Of a DNA stretch of 64,000 bases, positions 1 to 8,549 are shown one piece after another (positions within the stretch are counted from its first letter, which is position 1; the number at the start of each line of letters is the position of its first letter). This stretch comes from VAZQ01 sp963835165. GTDB taxonomy: Bacteria > Pseudomonadota > Alphaproteobacteria > Rhizobiales > Xanthobacteraceae. Position numbers and translations under genes: made by a program. The DNA is taken from assembly GCA_963835165.1 (NCBI GenBank), contig CAWIGD010000063.1, positions 124,001 through 188,000 of the forward strand, written 5' to 3'. The notes beneath the pieces were generated by a model. The model saw only the letters and a list, made by a program, of their open reading frames with translations. It searched no databases and was not told where the DNA came from.

Positions 1-211
1 TTGGGTTCATCGGGTCGGCAAGATCGACGATCAGCACGGAATCGCGACCGGGAGGCGACAGCAACGGCTTAAACTGATCGTCCCATAAACGCTTCTCGTC
101 ATTGCCGACGATCATGAATGGCGCGGATTGCGCAAGCGTGAGGCCACTGGCCAGGCCTACGACGGCCGCGAATATCCTGAACATGCCGTAGAAGGGCACG
201 CGATCTCCCAT
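1..211 (-). CDS. Secreted YncE/YVTN-like beta-propeller protein, N-terminal fragment
   Basis: Only about 70 codons lie in the window; the rest continues past the left edge. The product begins with a hydrophobic signal peptide (FRIFAAVVGLASG, then an ALAQS-type cleavage region). It continues with FMIVGNDEKRLWDD and LSPPGRDSVLIVDLADP, which I recognise from exported YncE-like propeller proteins of Bradyrhizobium relatives. An internal ATG at 182-184 gives a cleaner signal peptide and may be the true start; neither candidate has a clear ribosome binding site. The assignment rests on a short fragment, so the family is likely but the function is unknown. Confidence 0.55.
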   Translation of the reverse strand, partial: MGDRVPFYGMFRIFAAVVGLASGLTLAQSAPFMIVGNDEKRLWDDQFKPLLSPPGRDSVLIVDLADPMNP

Positions 212-417
212 GCGGATTTTGCTCGAGTCTCTGCTTTCTCAAACCGAACCCGCTTGGTACCGCGGTCGGCTTACCGCACGCCAAACCTACGGCAACGGAG
301 CTCGCAAATCCTTGGGGCTGAGCCGCGAGCTCAAGGTGCTCGGCATGATGCCCTGTTGGCGTTCGCCAGCCTGCAATCGAGGGCTCCGCGCAGCCGCCGT
401 CAGAACGCCGGCTTCGA

Positions 418-1440
418 TCAAGCTTTCAGCTGGCGCGCGATAAACTCCTTGGCCACCTCAACCGCCTTGTCGGTCTGCGGACCCGGCTCCGCGACCCATT
501 CGTGCACGGAGTTTTCGAACAAGCGATAGTCGCAGTCGCCGCCGGCGGCGTTGTAGGTCTTGGCGAATTTTTCCTGCACCTCCGGCAACACGTTGTCGTC
601 GAGCGCGCCCTGCATGATGAGAAACGGCACCAGGGTCACCTTTTCCTCGCGCTCGAGAATTTCCTGCGGATTGCTTTCGTGGATCGTCTCCCACGGATTG
701 AAGAACACCTTGTTGTTTTTCATCATGCTCTCGTTCCGGCGCCGCTCCGCGTTTTCATAGCGCGCAAAGGTGTTGCTGACCGGTGAGCGCATCGCGACAT
801 AGGCGACAGTGGCGTCGACATTCGGCGCGGCGGCGAGCGGAATTGAATTGTAGCGCGGATCGCGCGGACGCATCGCCAACAGCTCCGCGACGTGACCGCC
901 GCTGGAGGATGCGTAGACACCGATCTTCGAGGCGTCACCGTTCCAGCTTGCGGCGTTCACCTTCAGCCAGCGCACGGCGTAGTTGGCGTCTTGCACGCAG
1001 GCGGGATATGGCGCTTCGGGCGCGACCGTCATGTCGACGGCGACGACGAGCAAGCCGCTCGAAGCCAGCGCGCGATCCATCGGCTCTTCGGCGAGCCGGT
1101 CTTTTCTGTTCCACGCACCGCCGTGCAGATCGAGAACGGTCGGGAAAGGCCCCGGCCCTTTCGGCTGGTAGATCCGGGCCATCAGCATCCGGCCGGCGCC
1201 GTTGCGCCGCATCTCGACTTCGCTGACGGCAAGATCGAACCGGGCGGCGGGACTATACGGGGGCGCACCGGCCGCCTGAGCGGCGCTCGGCCAGAGCGTG
1301 CCCACGGCGGGCAGACCCGTCGCGCCCGCGGCGGCCATCAGCTCGAGAATGTCACGTCGACCGAAAGTTCCCTTGGTCAAGTTCGCCTCCCTCAAAGCGG
1401 CCTGGTGGTCCGATCCGAAGTTCGCCAGCACTCGCGGCAT
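418..1440 (-). CDS. Exported alpha/beta hydrolase (esterase/dienelactone-hydrolase-like)
   Basis: A 340-residue alpha/beta-hydrolase. It has an HGGAW oxyanion-hole motif about 100 residues in, a nucleophile elbow YASSSGGH, an acid in GALDDNVLP and a catalytic histidine in NSVHEW, in the order expected for the BD-FAE/HSL-like esterase group. The N-terminus carries GRRDILELMAAAG followed by a hydrophobic stretch ending in AQAA, which resembles a Tat signal and suggests periplasmic location. I chose the ATG ending at 1440; an upstream non-ATG extension adds 23 unlikely residues. The substrate cannot be read from the sequence. It is transcribed in the same direction as the propeller fragment, about 200 bp upstream of it. 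Confidence 0.82.
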   Translation of the reverse strand: MPRVLANFGSDHQAALREANLTKGTFGRRDILELMAAAGATGLPAVGTLWPSAAQAAGAPPYSPAARFDLAVSEVEMRRNGAGRMLMARIYQPKGPGPFPTVLDLHGGAWNRKDRLAEEPMDRALASSGLLVVAVDMTVAPEAPYPACVQDANYAVRWLKVNAASWNGDASKIGVYASSSGGHVAELLAMRPRDPRYNSIPLAAAPNVDATVAYVAMRSPVSNTFARYENAERRRNESMMKNNKVFFNPWETIHESNPQEILEREEKVTLVPFLIMQGALDDNVLPEVQEKFAKTYNAAGGDCDYRLFENSVHEWVAEPGPQTDKAVEVAKEFIARQLKA

Positions 1441-1608
1441 GTTAGCACGCGAACTTCGGGCTCGGGGCACTGGTTGCAGCAACAATAGGCTCCCCGCAGA
1501 CGCCCGCAATGGGTCCGTCGACGCGGGCGCGCGACCTCGGTTCCCCGGGGCTGCCGCCGCGCGGAGCGGTAAGCCCTAACCACCCCCCTAGGTCGGTCCG
1601 AACAATTC

Positions 1609-2718
1609 TTGCCGCAATCGACATGCTTTCTTCCCCGGCGTCGGGGGACGTGCGTTGCTGTTGCAGCGTGGGTACGAGTGGGGGGCGTATTGGTTCGAGT
1701 GGGGGTCCGCGCGATTCCGTTTGGAATCGCCGCGATGTTTGTGGGGTTCGTCCTAAAATCGGCAGTGACGCAGGCAGGTCCGGCAGACACCGGATTGCCT
1801 GGTCCAAGCATTTCCGTCTTCGGGACCATCCACCCTGATATTTTCCGGCTCCGCGCGCCGCTGGGATCGGGGCACCCGGGCGAGCGCATACGACTGGCAA
1901 GCCTGGGACCGCAGTTCCAATTCGATGTCCCCGCCAGCGACGCAGGCATGCTGACTGAAGCGTCCGCATCGGCGTGCGCGAACGCGTCGGCAACCGCGTC
2001 ACTGGACGAGCGCTTCGCCGCATTCGATGATCGTCCCGCGTCTTTCGACAAACGTTTCGCCTCGACCGCGGATTGTCCGGCGTCCTTCGACGAGAGCCTC
2101 TCGGCGGCCATGCAGGCGCTTGCGAGCAGCCTGCGCTTGCCGTCGGATCGGACGCAACGAGCCGACGCAACGAAAGCAACCGTGGCCAAGGCGCGCGTCC
2201 GCCCCGCACAAGCGCGCAAGGAGCTCCCGCCGCTGGACGACGACGGCCGCACCGCGATCTACGATATCACGGCACGTGTCGTGTACCTGCCGGGCGGCCG
2301 CCGGCTCGAGGCCCATTCCGGCCTTGGCGGCTTTATGGATAGTCCCCGCCATGTGCATCTGAGGATGCGGGGGGCAACGCCGCCGAATGTCTACAATCTC
2401 ACTTTGCGCGAGCAGCTGTTTCACGGGGTTCGCGCCATCCGCCTCAACCCGGTCGACGACAGCAGGATGCACGGTCGCGACGGCATCCTCGCGCACTCCT
2501 ACATGCTGGGCCCGAACGGCCAGTCGAACGGATGCGTGTCCTTCAGCAATTATCCCGAGTTCCTGAACGCCTTCCTCAAAGGCGAAGTCACCCGCCTCGC
2601 CGTGGTCGAGCGTCTTGAAAGCCCGCCCGGCAGGCTCGCCGCGGGACAGCTGCCGGAACCTGTCAGAGACCTGTTGAAGTCGACGGATCGCAACCGCCAG
2701 TACGCCGCCGCTCACTGA
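1609..2718 (+). CDS. DUF2778 / Tlde1-domain protein (L,D-transpeptidase-like)
   Basis: The C-terminal 140 residues carry the DUF2778 (Tlde1) signature: ITARVVYLPGG, HLRMRG, ILAHSYMLGPNGQSNGCVSF. The His and Cys of HxxxxGxxGQSNGCVSF match the catalytic pair of L,D-transpeptidase-like effectors acting on peptidoglycan. A hydrophobic segment (IPFGIAAMFVGFVLKS) near residue 40 suggests an inner-membrane anchor with a periplasmic catalytic domain. Between them is a low-complexity stretch of imperfect repeats such as SLDERFAAFDD, SFDKRFAS and SFDESLSA. The start is uncertain: the longest frame opens with TTG and no good ribosome binding site is visible, so the real start may be an in-frame GTG/ATG near 1699-1735. 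No type VI secretion genes are nearby, so a housekeeping cell-wall role is as likely as an effector role. Confidence 0.75.
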   Translation: MPQSTCFLPRRRGTCVAVAAWVRVGGVLVRVGVRAIPFGIAAMFVGFVLKSAVTQAGPADTGLPGPSISVFGTIHPDIFRLRAPLGSGHPGERIRLASLGPQFQFDVPASDAGMLTEASASACANASATASLDERFAAFDDRPASFDKRFASTADCPASFDESLSAAMQALASSLRLPSDRTQRADATKATVAKARVRPAQARKELPPLDDDGRTAIYDITARVVYLPGGRRLEAHSGLGGFMDSPRHVHLRMRGATPPNVYNLTLREQLFHGVRAIRLNPVDDSRMHGRDGILAHSYMLGPNGQSNGCVSFSNYPEFLNAFLKGEVTRLAVVERLESPPGRLAAGQLPEPVRDLLKSTDRNRQYAAAH

Positions 2719-2902
2719 CACTCCGCCCAAGGGCGTCCGCCGGCGCCTGCCGCGGCAGCGGATCAGCATTCTCGGTCCACGTCCTGACGGAGCGTTTCAG
2801 CCTTCGCTCAGCGCCTTGAGGCACCGCTTTCGGCTTCTGCGAACCTGAGCGGAATGTTAGGGTCCACGCCCGTTACCGACCGTCCAGGAACAGGAGCGAC
2901 AT

Positions 2903-4360
2903 GTGACGCAGCAGCACGCGCTCTCTCGTCGTCGATTTGTCCAAACGAGTTCGTTGGCGCTGGCAGGGATTGGCTTTGGTCGTGCAAGCCGGGCGCAATC
3001 GCCAAAACCGAACATCGTCTTCATCATGGCAGACGACCTCGGCTACGCTGATGTGAGTTGCTACGGCCAGCGTGATTACACGACGCCGAACGTTGATCGC
3101 CTGGCGATCGAGGGTCTGCGGTTCACGCAAGGATATGCCAATGCCGCCGTTTGCTCGGCAACACGCACAGCGCTGGCCACAGGGCGCTATCAATATCGCC
3201 TGCCGGTCGGGCTCGAGGAGCCAATCAATGCGTCGAGCCCCAGGAATATCGGCTTGCCGCCAAGCCACCCGACCCTGCCGTCGCTGCTGAAGAAGGCGGG
3301 CTACAGCACGGCGTTAGTCGGCAAATGGCATCTCGGCTTTCTGCCGGATTTCAGTCCATTGAAGAGCGGCTACGACCAGTTCTTCGGGATCTTCGGCGGC
3401 GCTGCCGACTATTTCAATCATGGTGCGGACGCGCTGCGCACCGGCGCGGAGTCGAGCCAACTCCACGAGCAGGAGGTGCCGATCGAGCGGCACGGCTACA
3501 TGACGAACCTGCTCGGCGATCGGGCGGTGCAGACCGTCGAAGGTTTCGCCAAGTCGAAGGAGCCGTTTCTGTTGAGCCTGCATTTCACCGCGCCGCATTG
3601 GCCGTGGGAGGGGCCGGACGACGAGGCGGAGTCAAAGCGCATCAGGAACATCTTTCACCGCGACGGCGGCACGCAGAAGACCTACGCCATCATGGTGCAG
3701 AGCCTGGACGTCAATATCGGCCGGGTGCTGCAGGCGCTGGACGCAAGCGGTCTCGCGGGCAATACGATCGTCGTGTTCACCAGCGACAACGGCGGCGAGC
3801 GGTTCTCAAAGACCTGGCCCTTCTCCGGCATGAAAACGGAGCTGCTCGAAGGCGGCATTCGTGTCCCGGCGGTCGTGCGCTGGCCGGGGCGGATTGCGGC
3901 GGGATCGGTCTCCGACCAAGTAACGATCACGATGGATTGGGTGCCGACGCTGCTCGCGGCAGCTGGCACCACGCCGGACGCGGCTTATCCGTCCGACGGC
4001 GAGGACCTGGGGCCGATCGTGACCGGCCGCGCAGCGCCGCATTCGCGTAAGCTGTACTGGCGCTACAAGGCTGGATCGCAGCGCGCCGTCCGCGACGGCG
4101 ATTGGAAATACCTGCGGATTGCCGGCAACGAGTTTCTCTTCGATGTGGTCAAGGACCCACGTGAGCGGGGCAATCTCAAGGATCGGCAGAAAGACGTCTT
4201 CGATCGGTTGAGGACCGACTGGGAGACCTGGAACGACACCATGCTGCCGGAACGGCCGCGACCAGCGACCTATAGCAACCCTGGCAACTTCCTGGCCGAT
4301 CATTACGGCGTCATCAACCCGGCGCCTGCGGCCCCGCCGGGCAATACGCCCACGAGGTGA
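2903..4360 (+). CDS. Tat-exported sulfatase (arylsulfatase family)
   Basis: A 485-residue type I sulfatase. It starts with GTG, preceded by CAGGAG 6 bp upstream; no in-frame ATG fits. The N-terminus has a twin-arginine signal SRRRFVQTSSLALAG, so it should fold in the cytoplasm and act in the periplasm. Metal-binding aspartates lie in IMADDLGYAD, and the formylglycine motif is C84-S-A-T-R, the C-x-[P/A]-x-R form that needs oxidation of Cys84. GKWHLG, FTAPHWPW and TSDNGGE are further active-site blocks. The family hydrolyses sulfate esters; the substrate is unknown. The formylglycine-generating enzyme is not in this window. Confidence 0.92.
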   Translation: MTQQHALSRRRFVQTSSLALAGIGFGRASRAQSPKPNIVFIMADDLGYADVSCYGQRDYTTPNVDRLAIEGLRFTQGYANAAVCSATRTALATGRYQYRLPVGLEEPINASSPRNIGLPPSHPTLPSLLKKAGYSTALVGKWHLGFLPDFSPLKSGYDQFFGIFGGAADYFNHGADALRTGAESSQLHEQEVPIERHGYMTNLLGDRAVQTVEGFAKSKEPFLLSLHFTAPHWPWEGPDDEAESKRIRNIFHRDGGTQKTYAIMVQSLDVNIGRVLQALDASGLAGNTIVVFTSDNGGERFSKTWPFSGMKTELLEGGIRVPAVVRWPGRIAAGSVSDQVTITMDWVPTLLAAAGTTPDAAYPSDGEDLGPIVTGRAAPHSRKLYWRYKAGSQRAVRDGDWKYLRIAGNEFLFDVVKDPRERGNLKDRQKDVFDRLRTDWETWNDTMLPERPRPATYSNPGNFLADHYGVINPAPAAPPGNTPTR

Positions 4361-4409
4361 TCATTTAGATATCTTTCAGCGCTGATCGGCGCGTTCGTGC
4401 CGCGGAGCA

Positions 4410-5447
4410 CTATTTCCCGCCGCCCAGAATTTTCAGGACTCGGGCCTTCTGTTCAGGCGTGACGCTGCCAACGGCGGCAACCGCATTCCCGTGCGTGCTG
4501 ACGGGATCGAGATATTCGATGATCCGCTCGGCCTTCTCGCCGTCGGCGATGAGCTGCGGGTCGTGCAACGTCTGCCTCACTGCCTCCTGCAGGTAGGCAA
4601 GCCGAGCCGGCGGAATTCCGGGCGCTGCAATCAAGATGCGGCCGAGCTTTTCGACATTGGCGAGGAAATCCATCACCCAGGTCTGGTCGGAATCCATCTT
4701 GACTGCCTCGAAGATGGTCGGACGGTCCGGGAAGAACCGCGACTTGGTGCGCGAAATCGTCGCCAGCGCCCAATTCTGCTTGGCCTTGACGAAATTGTTG
4801 GCGGACGATTCCGGCACATAGAGCGCGTCCATCTCACCGCGCGTGACCGCAAGCCCGGCGTCGGCGCTGCCCTTGTATCCCTGCACGACATGGCAATCGA
4901 GCTTGAGGGCCTCGCAGGTGAAGGCCGCTCCGATGCCGAGCCCCGACGTTGCGCCCGACGAGGCCCACCGCCACTTCATCCGGGCATTGACCGCCTGCTC
5001 GACCTCCCTGATCGGAGAGTCCGGACCCACAAGCCAGAGCCCGGGCGGCGCGCCCACGGTCGACAAGTAGGTGAACTTGGCAAGGTCGAAGCGTGCGGCC
5101 TGGTCTCCCGTCAGTTGCGCGAAGGCAGCGCTGGTTCCGTTTGACAGGGAGATTTGCAAACCGTCGGGCGGCGCAACGTACAGGCGATTGAGCGCAATGA
5201 GTCCGCCGGCGCCGGGCTGGTTCTCGACGATGACCGTCGTCCCCAGCGTCCTGGCGAGGTAGGGCGCGATCAGCCTGGAGAAGATGTCGTAGCCGCCGGC
5301 GGGGCCGGAGCCCACGATCATCCGCACGGTCTTGCCGGCGTAGAAGGCTTTCTCGGCTTCCTGCGCTTGCAACGACGACACCGACACGGTCCAGCAGACC
5401 GCCAGCGACACAACGACAACCCGACACGTGATCATTGCCTGCACCAT
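4410..5447 (-). CDS. Bug/TctC-type periplasmic binding protein (1)
   Basis: A tripartite-tricarboxylate-transporter receptor. It has a hydrophobic signal peptide, then KTVRMIVGSGPAGGYDIFSRL, the GGxxD substrate-loop motif, VIVENQPGAGG and PDGLQISL, the usual Bug order. These proteins bind organic acids in the periplasm and pass them to TctA/TctB, neither of which is present here. The frame extends upstream to 5540, but that would place about 30 residues before the signal peptide, so I start at the ATG ending at 5447 (345 residues); 5435 is also possible. It diverges from the damaged RidA gene. It is more divergent in its middle than the other nine Bug proteins in the window. Confidence 0.88.
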   Translation of the reverse strand: MVQAMITCRVVVVSLAVCWTVSVSSLQAQEAEKAFYAGKTVRMIVGSGPAGGYDIFSRLIAPYLARTLGTTVIVENQPGAGGLIALNRLYVAPPDGLQISLSNGTSAAFAQLTGDQAARFDLAKFTYLSTVGAPPGLWLVGPDSPIREVEQAVNARMKWRWASSGATSGLGIGAAFTCEALKLDCHVVQGYKGSADAGLAVTRGEMDALYVPESSANNFVKAKQNWALATISRTKSRFFPDRPTIFEAVKMDSDQTWVMDFLANVEKLGRILIAAPGIPPARLAYLQEAVRQTLHDPQLIADGEKAERIIEYLDPVSTHGNAVAAVGSVTPEQKARVLKILGGGK

Positions 5448-5613
5448 CCGAACCGAGGCGGCCGAAGGCGCGATCGCCCCGGCGGCCTTCAGGTAGCTTA
5501 TCATAGCCGCGACCTGAACCGCATGCGCCGAGCGGGACAAGGGAGCGTTCTTCGTTTGACGCGACTGATGTCAAACCGAGAAAATCGCGGGTGACTTCGT
5601 CTTTGTCGCCGGC

Positions 5614-5937
5614 ATGCAAGGCGTCGATCCGGCGACCAACACACTGGTGCATGATCCCGAGGCCCGCATTCGTCAGGCATTCCTCAATGTCAGGTTGATT
5701 GCCCAGTCGGAGGGCGCAAGCCTGCAGGATTGCGTGCGGGTCACCGTATACGTCAGCGACCTGCATCGTTACGCGCCCATGGTCGACAAGGCGCAGGCAG
5801 AGCTCTGGGGCAAGCCGCCCTATCCACCCCGCACGATGATCGAGGTCCGGCGCCTGTTCGACGATGATATCGTGGAGGTCGACAGCGTCTTTTACGCCCC
5901 CGCGAAAAAGCAAGTGAGCCTGCGCGCCCGCCGATAA
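5614..5937 (+). CDS. RidA (YjgF/YER057c/UK114) family protein, N-terminus damaged
   Basis: The product matches the RidA fold: VDPATNTLV, RQAFLNVRLIAQSEGASLQDCVRVTVYVSD, and PPRTMIEVRRL with the conserved Arg that grips the enamine or imine carboxylate. Family members are about 125 residues; here only 107 follow the first in-frame ATG. The first beta strand GDFVFVAG is encoded upstream of that ATG, after a stop and with no start codon. Deleting one A from the A4 run at 5581-5584 would join the frame to an ATG at 5568 and give a 122-residue protein. It is therefore either a 5'-decayed gene or one with a sequencing error. RidA proteins often accompany amine and amide catabolism. Confidence 0.75.
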   Translation: MQGVDPATNTLVHDPEARIRQAFLNVRLIAQSEGASLQDCVRVTVYVSDLHRYAPMVDKAQAELWGKPPYPPRTMIEVRRLFDDDIVEVDSVFYAPAKKQVSLRARR

Positions 5938-6016
5938 GTTGCCACCGAACATTTTCATCGGCGGCAGCCGTGAAATGAATCACGCCAGAGCAACTCCCAG
6001 CGCGCTTTCCAGTCGC

Positions 6017-6430
6017 TCAGTGCCCGGCCACCGCCTGCTGAAGCTTCTCTTGGGTCTTGTCGCCGGCCCATCCGTCAACCACCATTCCGTTGGCTCCCTG
6101 GAAGTTCTTGACGGCGTCCGTGGTCAGCGGACCGTACTCTCCGTCGACATCGAGAGGCGGGGTGGCGATATGCAGCACGTTCAGCGCGGTCTGGACCCAC
6201 TTCACCGTGGACGGATCGAACATCGTCGAAGCCGCCGCGGCCGGCGCCAAGCTGTCCTTGATGCCAGGAAACATCAGCTTACCGATCTGCTCCAACAAGG
6301 GCAGAAGGTTCCCGGCGTTGTCTTCGACGGCCTTTACGGTCGATGTCCCGGTGTGAATCGCCTGCTGGATTTGCGGGGCGATGTTGATCGCGCGGAAGAT
6401 GATCGGCAGCAACGTGATGAGCATGTCCAT
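6017..6430 (-). CDS. Peptidoglycan-binding (PGBD-like) domain protein
   Basis: A 137-residue protein. The first 30 residues (MDMLITLLPIIFRAI) are hydrophobic, like an uncleaved anchor or signal. The C-terminal 60 residues form a PF01471-type peptidoglycan-binding module: VKWVQTALNVL, PLDVDGEYGPLTTDAVKNFQ and GLVVDG-like GMVVDGWAGDKTQEKL. The start is the ATG ending at 6430, preceded by an AGAGGAG ribosome binding site with good spacing; longer frames lack one. No catalytic domain is present, so it probably tethers something to the cell wall. A candidate sigma-70 promoter lies about 170 bp upstream. Confidence 0.8.
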   Translation of the reverse strand: MDMLITLLPIIFRAINIAPQIQQAIHTGTSTVKAVEDNAGNLLPLLEQIGKLMFPGIKDSLAPAAAASTMFDPSTVKWVQTALNVLHIATPPLDVDGEYGPLTTDAVKNFQGANGMVVDGWAGDKTQEKLQQAVAGH

Positions 6431-7154
6431 GAACGACACTCCTCTGGTCTGAACAATTGTTTCGATCGACGCGAGCAAGCGGCCCGCACGCACGTCTGAC
6501 CGTCTCGCTGCCACGGCAGCTTAGTTCGCCGACCCTATCGACGGCCGATCGAATGAACTGCGACATCGGCTCATGGCCGCTCAAAATGGTAGTGTATAAC
6601 CTATAATACAATCTAAGGTAGATATCAACACGCTGCCAGGTTGGTGGGCGCCCCCAACCGCCCGCGCGCTTTGATCGCTCCTCATGCTCACTGATGACCA
6701 CGGGGCAGAACGCAGTCGCTCCGCGCGGCGCGCGAGGATGCGCGCGTTAAAAAAAGAGAGCCGCTGCGCCCGGAAGAAGAAGAATAAGAGAGGGGGCCCC
6801 GCTCTCGGGGAAAGATCGACGCCGACATTGAAAAACGGTTGACGGCTACCTGATCCGGAAACGACGAGGAATCATCGAGGGAAATTTGGTCGTCCCCGGC
6901 GGACATCCACATAGCGTCGTGTCTCGTCGTAGGAAGGGGCGCAAGTCACTTCTAACGCGTGGCGTGCTCGCCCAACGTTGAGAGATCGCCCCATGGCTCC
7001 TATTCACGCGAGGCTGCCCACGCCCCGGCCCACAATGGAAGTCCGATCGAGCCTGGATGACGAGACGGCGTAGCAGCACTACTGCCGCGGTGATACGCTT
7101 TCGCCAACCACAACAGAGCCGACACCTAATGCCGGTAAACGGGAGGACGATCCG
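6431..7154. other. Long intergenic region without a convincing gene
   Basis: About 720 bp between the divergently transcribed peptidoglycan-binding gene and the serine hydrolase. It contains the AT-rich promoter-like patch near 6600, a purine-rich stretch near 6745-6790, and a GC-rich near-palindrome (GAGAGGGGGCCCC then GCTCTC) around 6788-6808. Short open frames here show no protein-like composition, and none has a ribosome binding site I trust. Confidence 0.5.
6600..6628 (-). promoter_or_regulatory. Candidate sigma-70 promoter for the peptidoglycan-binding gene
   Basis: Read on the minus strand, TTGATA (6628-6623) and TATAGG (6605-6600) are separated by exactly 17 bp in a conspicuously AT-rich patch within GC-rich DNA. 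It points to the gene starting at 6430. The -35 matches 5 of 6 bases and the -10 matches 4 of 6. This is a pattern match only. Confidence 0.35.
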
Positions 7155-8375
7155 ATGGAGCGACGCGAGTTCATGACCCTGCTCGGCGGCGCGGCGGTTT
7201 GGCCGTACGCCGCCCATGCGCAACAACCCCAGTCCATCGACGATGCCATGCGCCGCGCGGTCGAGCGCAAGGACGTGGCCGGCGTGGTCGTCATGGCGGC
7301 CGATCGCAAGCACGTGATCTACCAGGGCGCGTTCGGCGTCGCCGACATCGCAGAGGGCCGTCCGCTGCAGCTCGATTCGCTGTTCCGGATTGCGTCGATG
7401 ACCAAGGCCATCACCTCGACCGCCGCCATGCAGCTGGTCGAGCAGAACCGCATCGCGATCGAAGACCCGGTGGAAAAATACCTGCCGGAGTTCGCGCAGC
7501 TGTCCGTGTTCGAATCGTTCGACGGCGCCACCGGCGCCTACCGGGTGCGGCCGGCCACCAAACCGGTGACCATCCGGCATCTGTTCACGCACACGTCGGG
7601 GCTCGGCTACGGCTTCACCAGCGCGACCGTGCGCGACTTCAAGCCGCGCGCGGGCGAGACATATGCGGTGGGCCCGCTGGAGTTCGAACCGGGCGAGCGG
7701 TGGCTTTACAGCACCAGCACCGACTGGCTGGGCCGGGTGGTCGAGAAGGTCTCGGGCCAGCCGCTCGAGGACTATTTCCGCCAGCGCATCTTCACGCCGC
7801 TCGGAATGCCCGACACGTTCTACCATGTGCCGAAGGACAAGGAGGCGCGCCTGGTGACGGTCAATCGCCGGCAGGCCGACGGCACGATGACGAAGGATTC
7901 GGTCCAGCCGCCGACCTCGGGCTTCACGCCGATCGGCGGCGGCGGCCTGTCGTCAACCGCCAGCGATTACATCCGCTTCACGCGCGCGCTGCTCAACGGC
8001 GGCGAGCTCGACGGCGGGCGCATCCTGTCGGCCGGCTCGGTCGCCCTGATGGGCCAGAACGCCATCGGCGCGCTCGGGGTTCCGGCGCTCAAGACCGCGC
8101 TGCCGGCGCGCAGCGACGACTTCTCGTTCGTGGCCGACGGACGCGACAAGTGGAGCCTCGGATTCCTGATCACCGCCGACGCGGTGCCCGGCAAACGGTC
8201 CGCCGGCAGCCTGAGCTGGGGCGGAATCAACAACACGTATTACTGGCTCGACCCGACGCGCGGCATCACCGGCGTGATCCTGATGCAGTTCCTGCCGTTC
8301 GCGGATCGCAAGGCGCTCGCCCTCTACGACACCTTCGAGCGCGGCGTGTACCAGCTCTCCGACGCGACCCGGTGA
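7155..8375 (+). CDS. Exported serine hydrolase, class C beta-lactamase / EstB family
   Basis: A 406-residue beta-lactamase-fold hydrolase. The nucleophile is in the SxxK motif S81-M-T-K84, the second motif is YSTST near residue 190, and HLFTHTSGLGYGF is typical of the family. In place of the KTG box it has SWGGINNTYYW, as in EstB-type esterases, so esterase or transesterase activity is more likely than beta-lactamase activity. The signal peptide MERREFMTLLGGAAVWPYAA is nearly the same as one widely found on unrelated ABC substrate-binding proteins in this bacterial order. The start ATG has GGGAGG 8 bp upstream. Confidence 0.88.
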   Translation: MERREFMTLLGGAAVWPYAAHAQQPQSIDDAMRRAVERKDVAGVVVMAADRKHVIYQGAFGVADIAEGRPLQLDSLFRIASMTKAITSTAAMQLVEQNRIAIEDPVEKYLPEFAQLSVFESFDGATGAYRVRPATKPVTIRHLFTHTSGLGYGFTSATVRDFKPRAGETYAVGPLEFEPGERWLYSTSTDWLGRVVEKVSGQPLEDYFRQRIFTPLGMPDTFYHVPKDKEARLVTVNRRQADGTMTKDSVQPPTSGFTPIGGGGLSSTASDYIRFTRALLNGGELDGGRILSAGSVALMGQNAIGALGVPALKTALPARSDDFSFVADGRDKWSLGFLITADAVPGKRSAGSLSWGGINNTYYWLDPTRGITGVILMQFLPFADRKALALYDTFERGVYQLSDATR

Positions 8376-8549
8376 TCTGATCGCTGTCGGTCGCTGCGGC
8401 GGCGGACTGCGCGCGGAGAGGGGCCATGCCCCCTCGCCGCGCAGTGACGTCAGCGAGAGGGAAATCGCTTCAGATTGAAGCACGATTTCACTCTGAGCAT
8501 CTATTCGAGAGGTGGCTATTCGTATTTGGCGCAAAGGGAGCAAACGCCC

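Noticed and set aside
6688..7826. Minus-strand open frames opposite and upstream of the serine hydrolase
   Set aside because: They overlap a gene with intact SxxK and YST motifs and have no ribosome binding site or domain.
7155..8375. Naming the hydrolase a beta-lactamase
   Set aside because: The SxxK and Tyr motifs fit the fold, but the KTG box is replaced by a WGG-type motif seen in esterases; resistance cannot be inferred.
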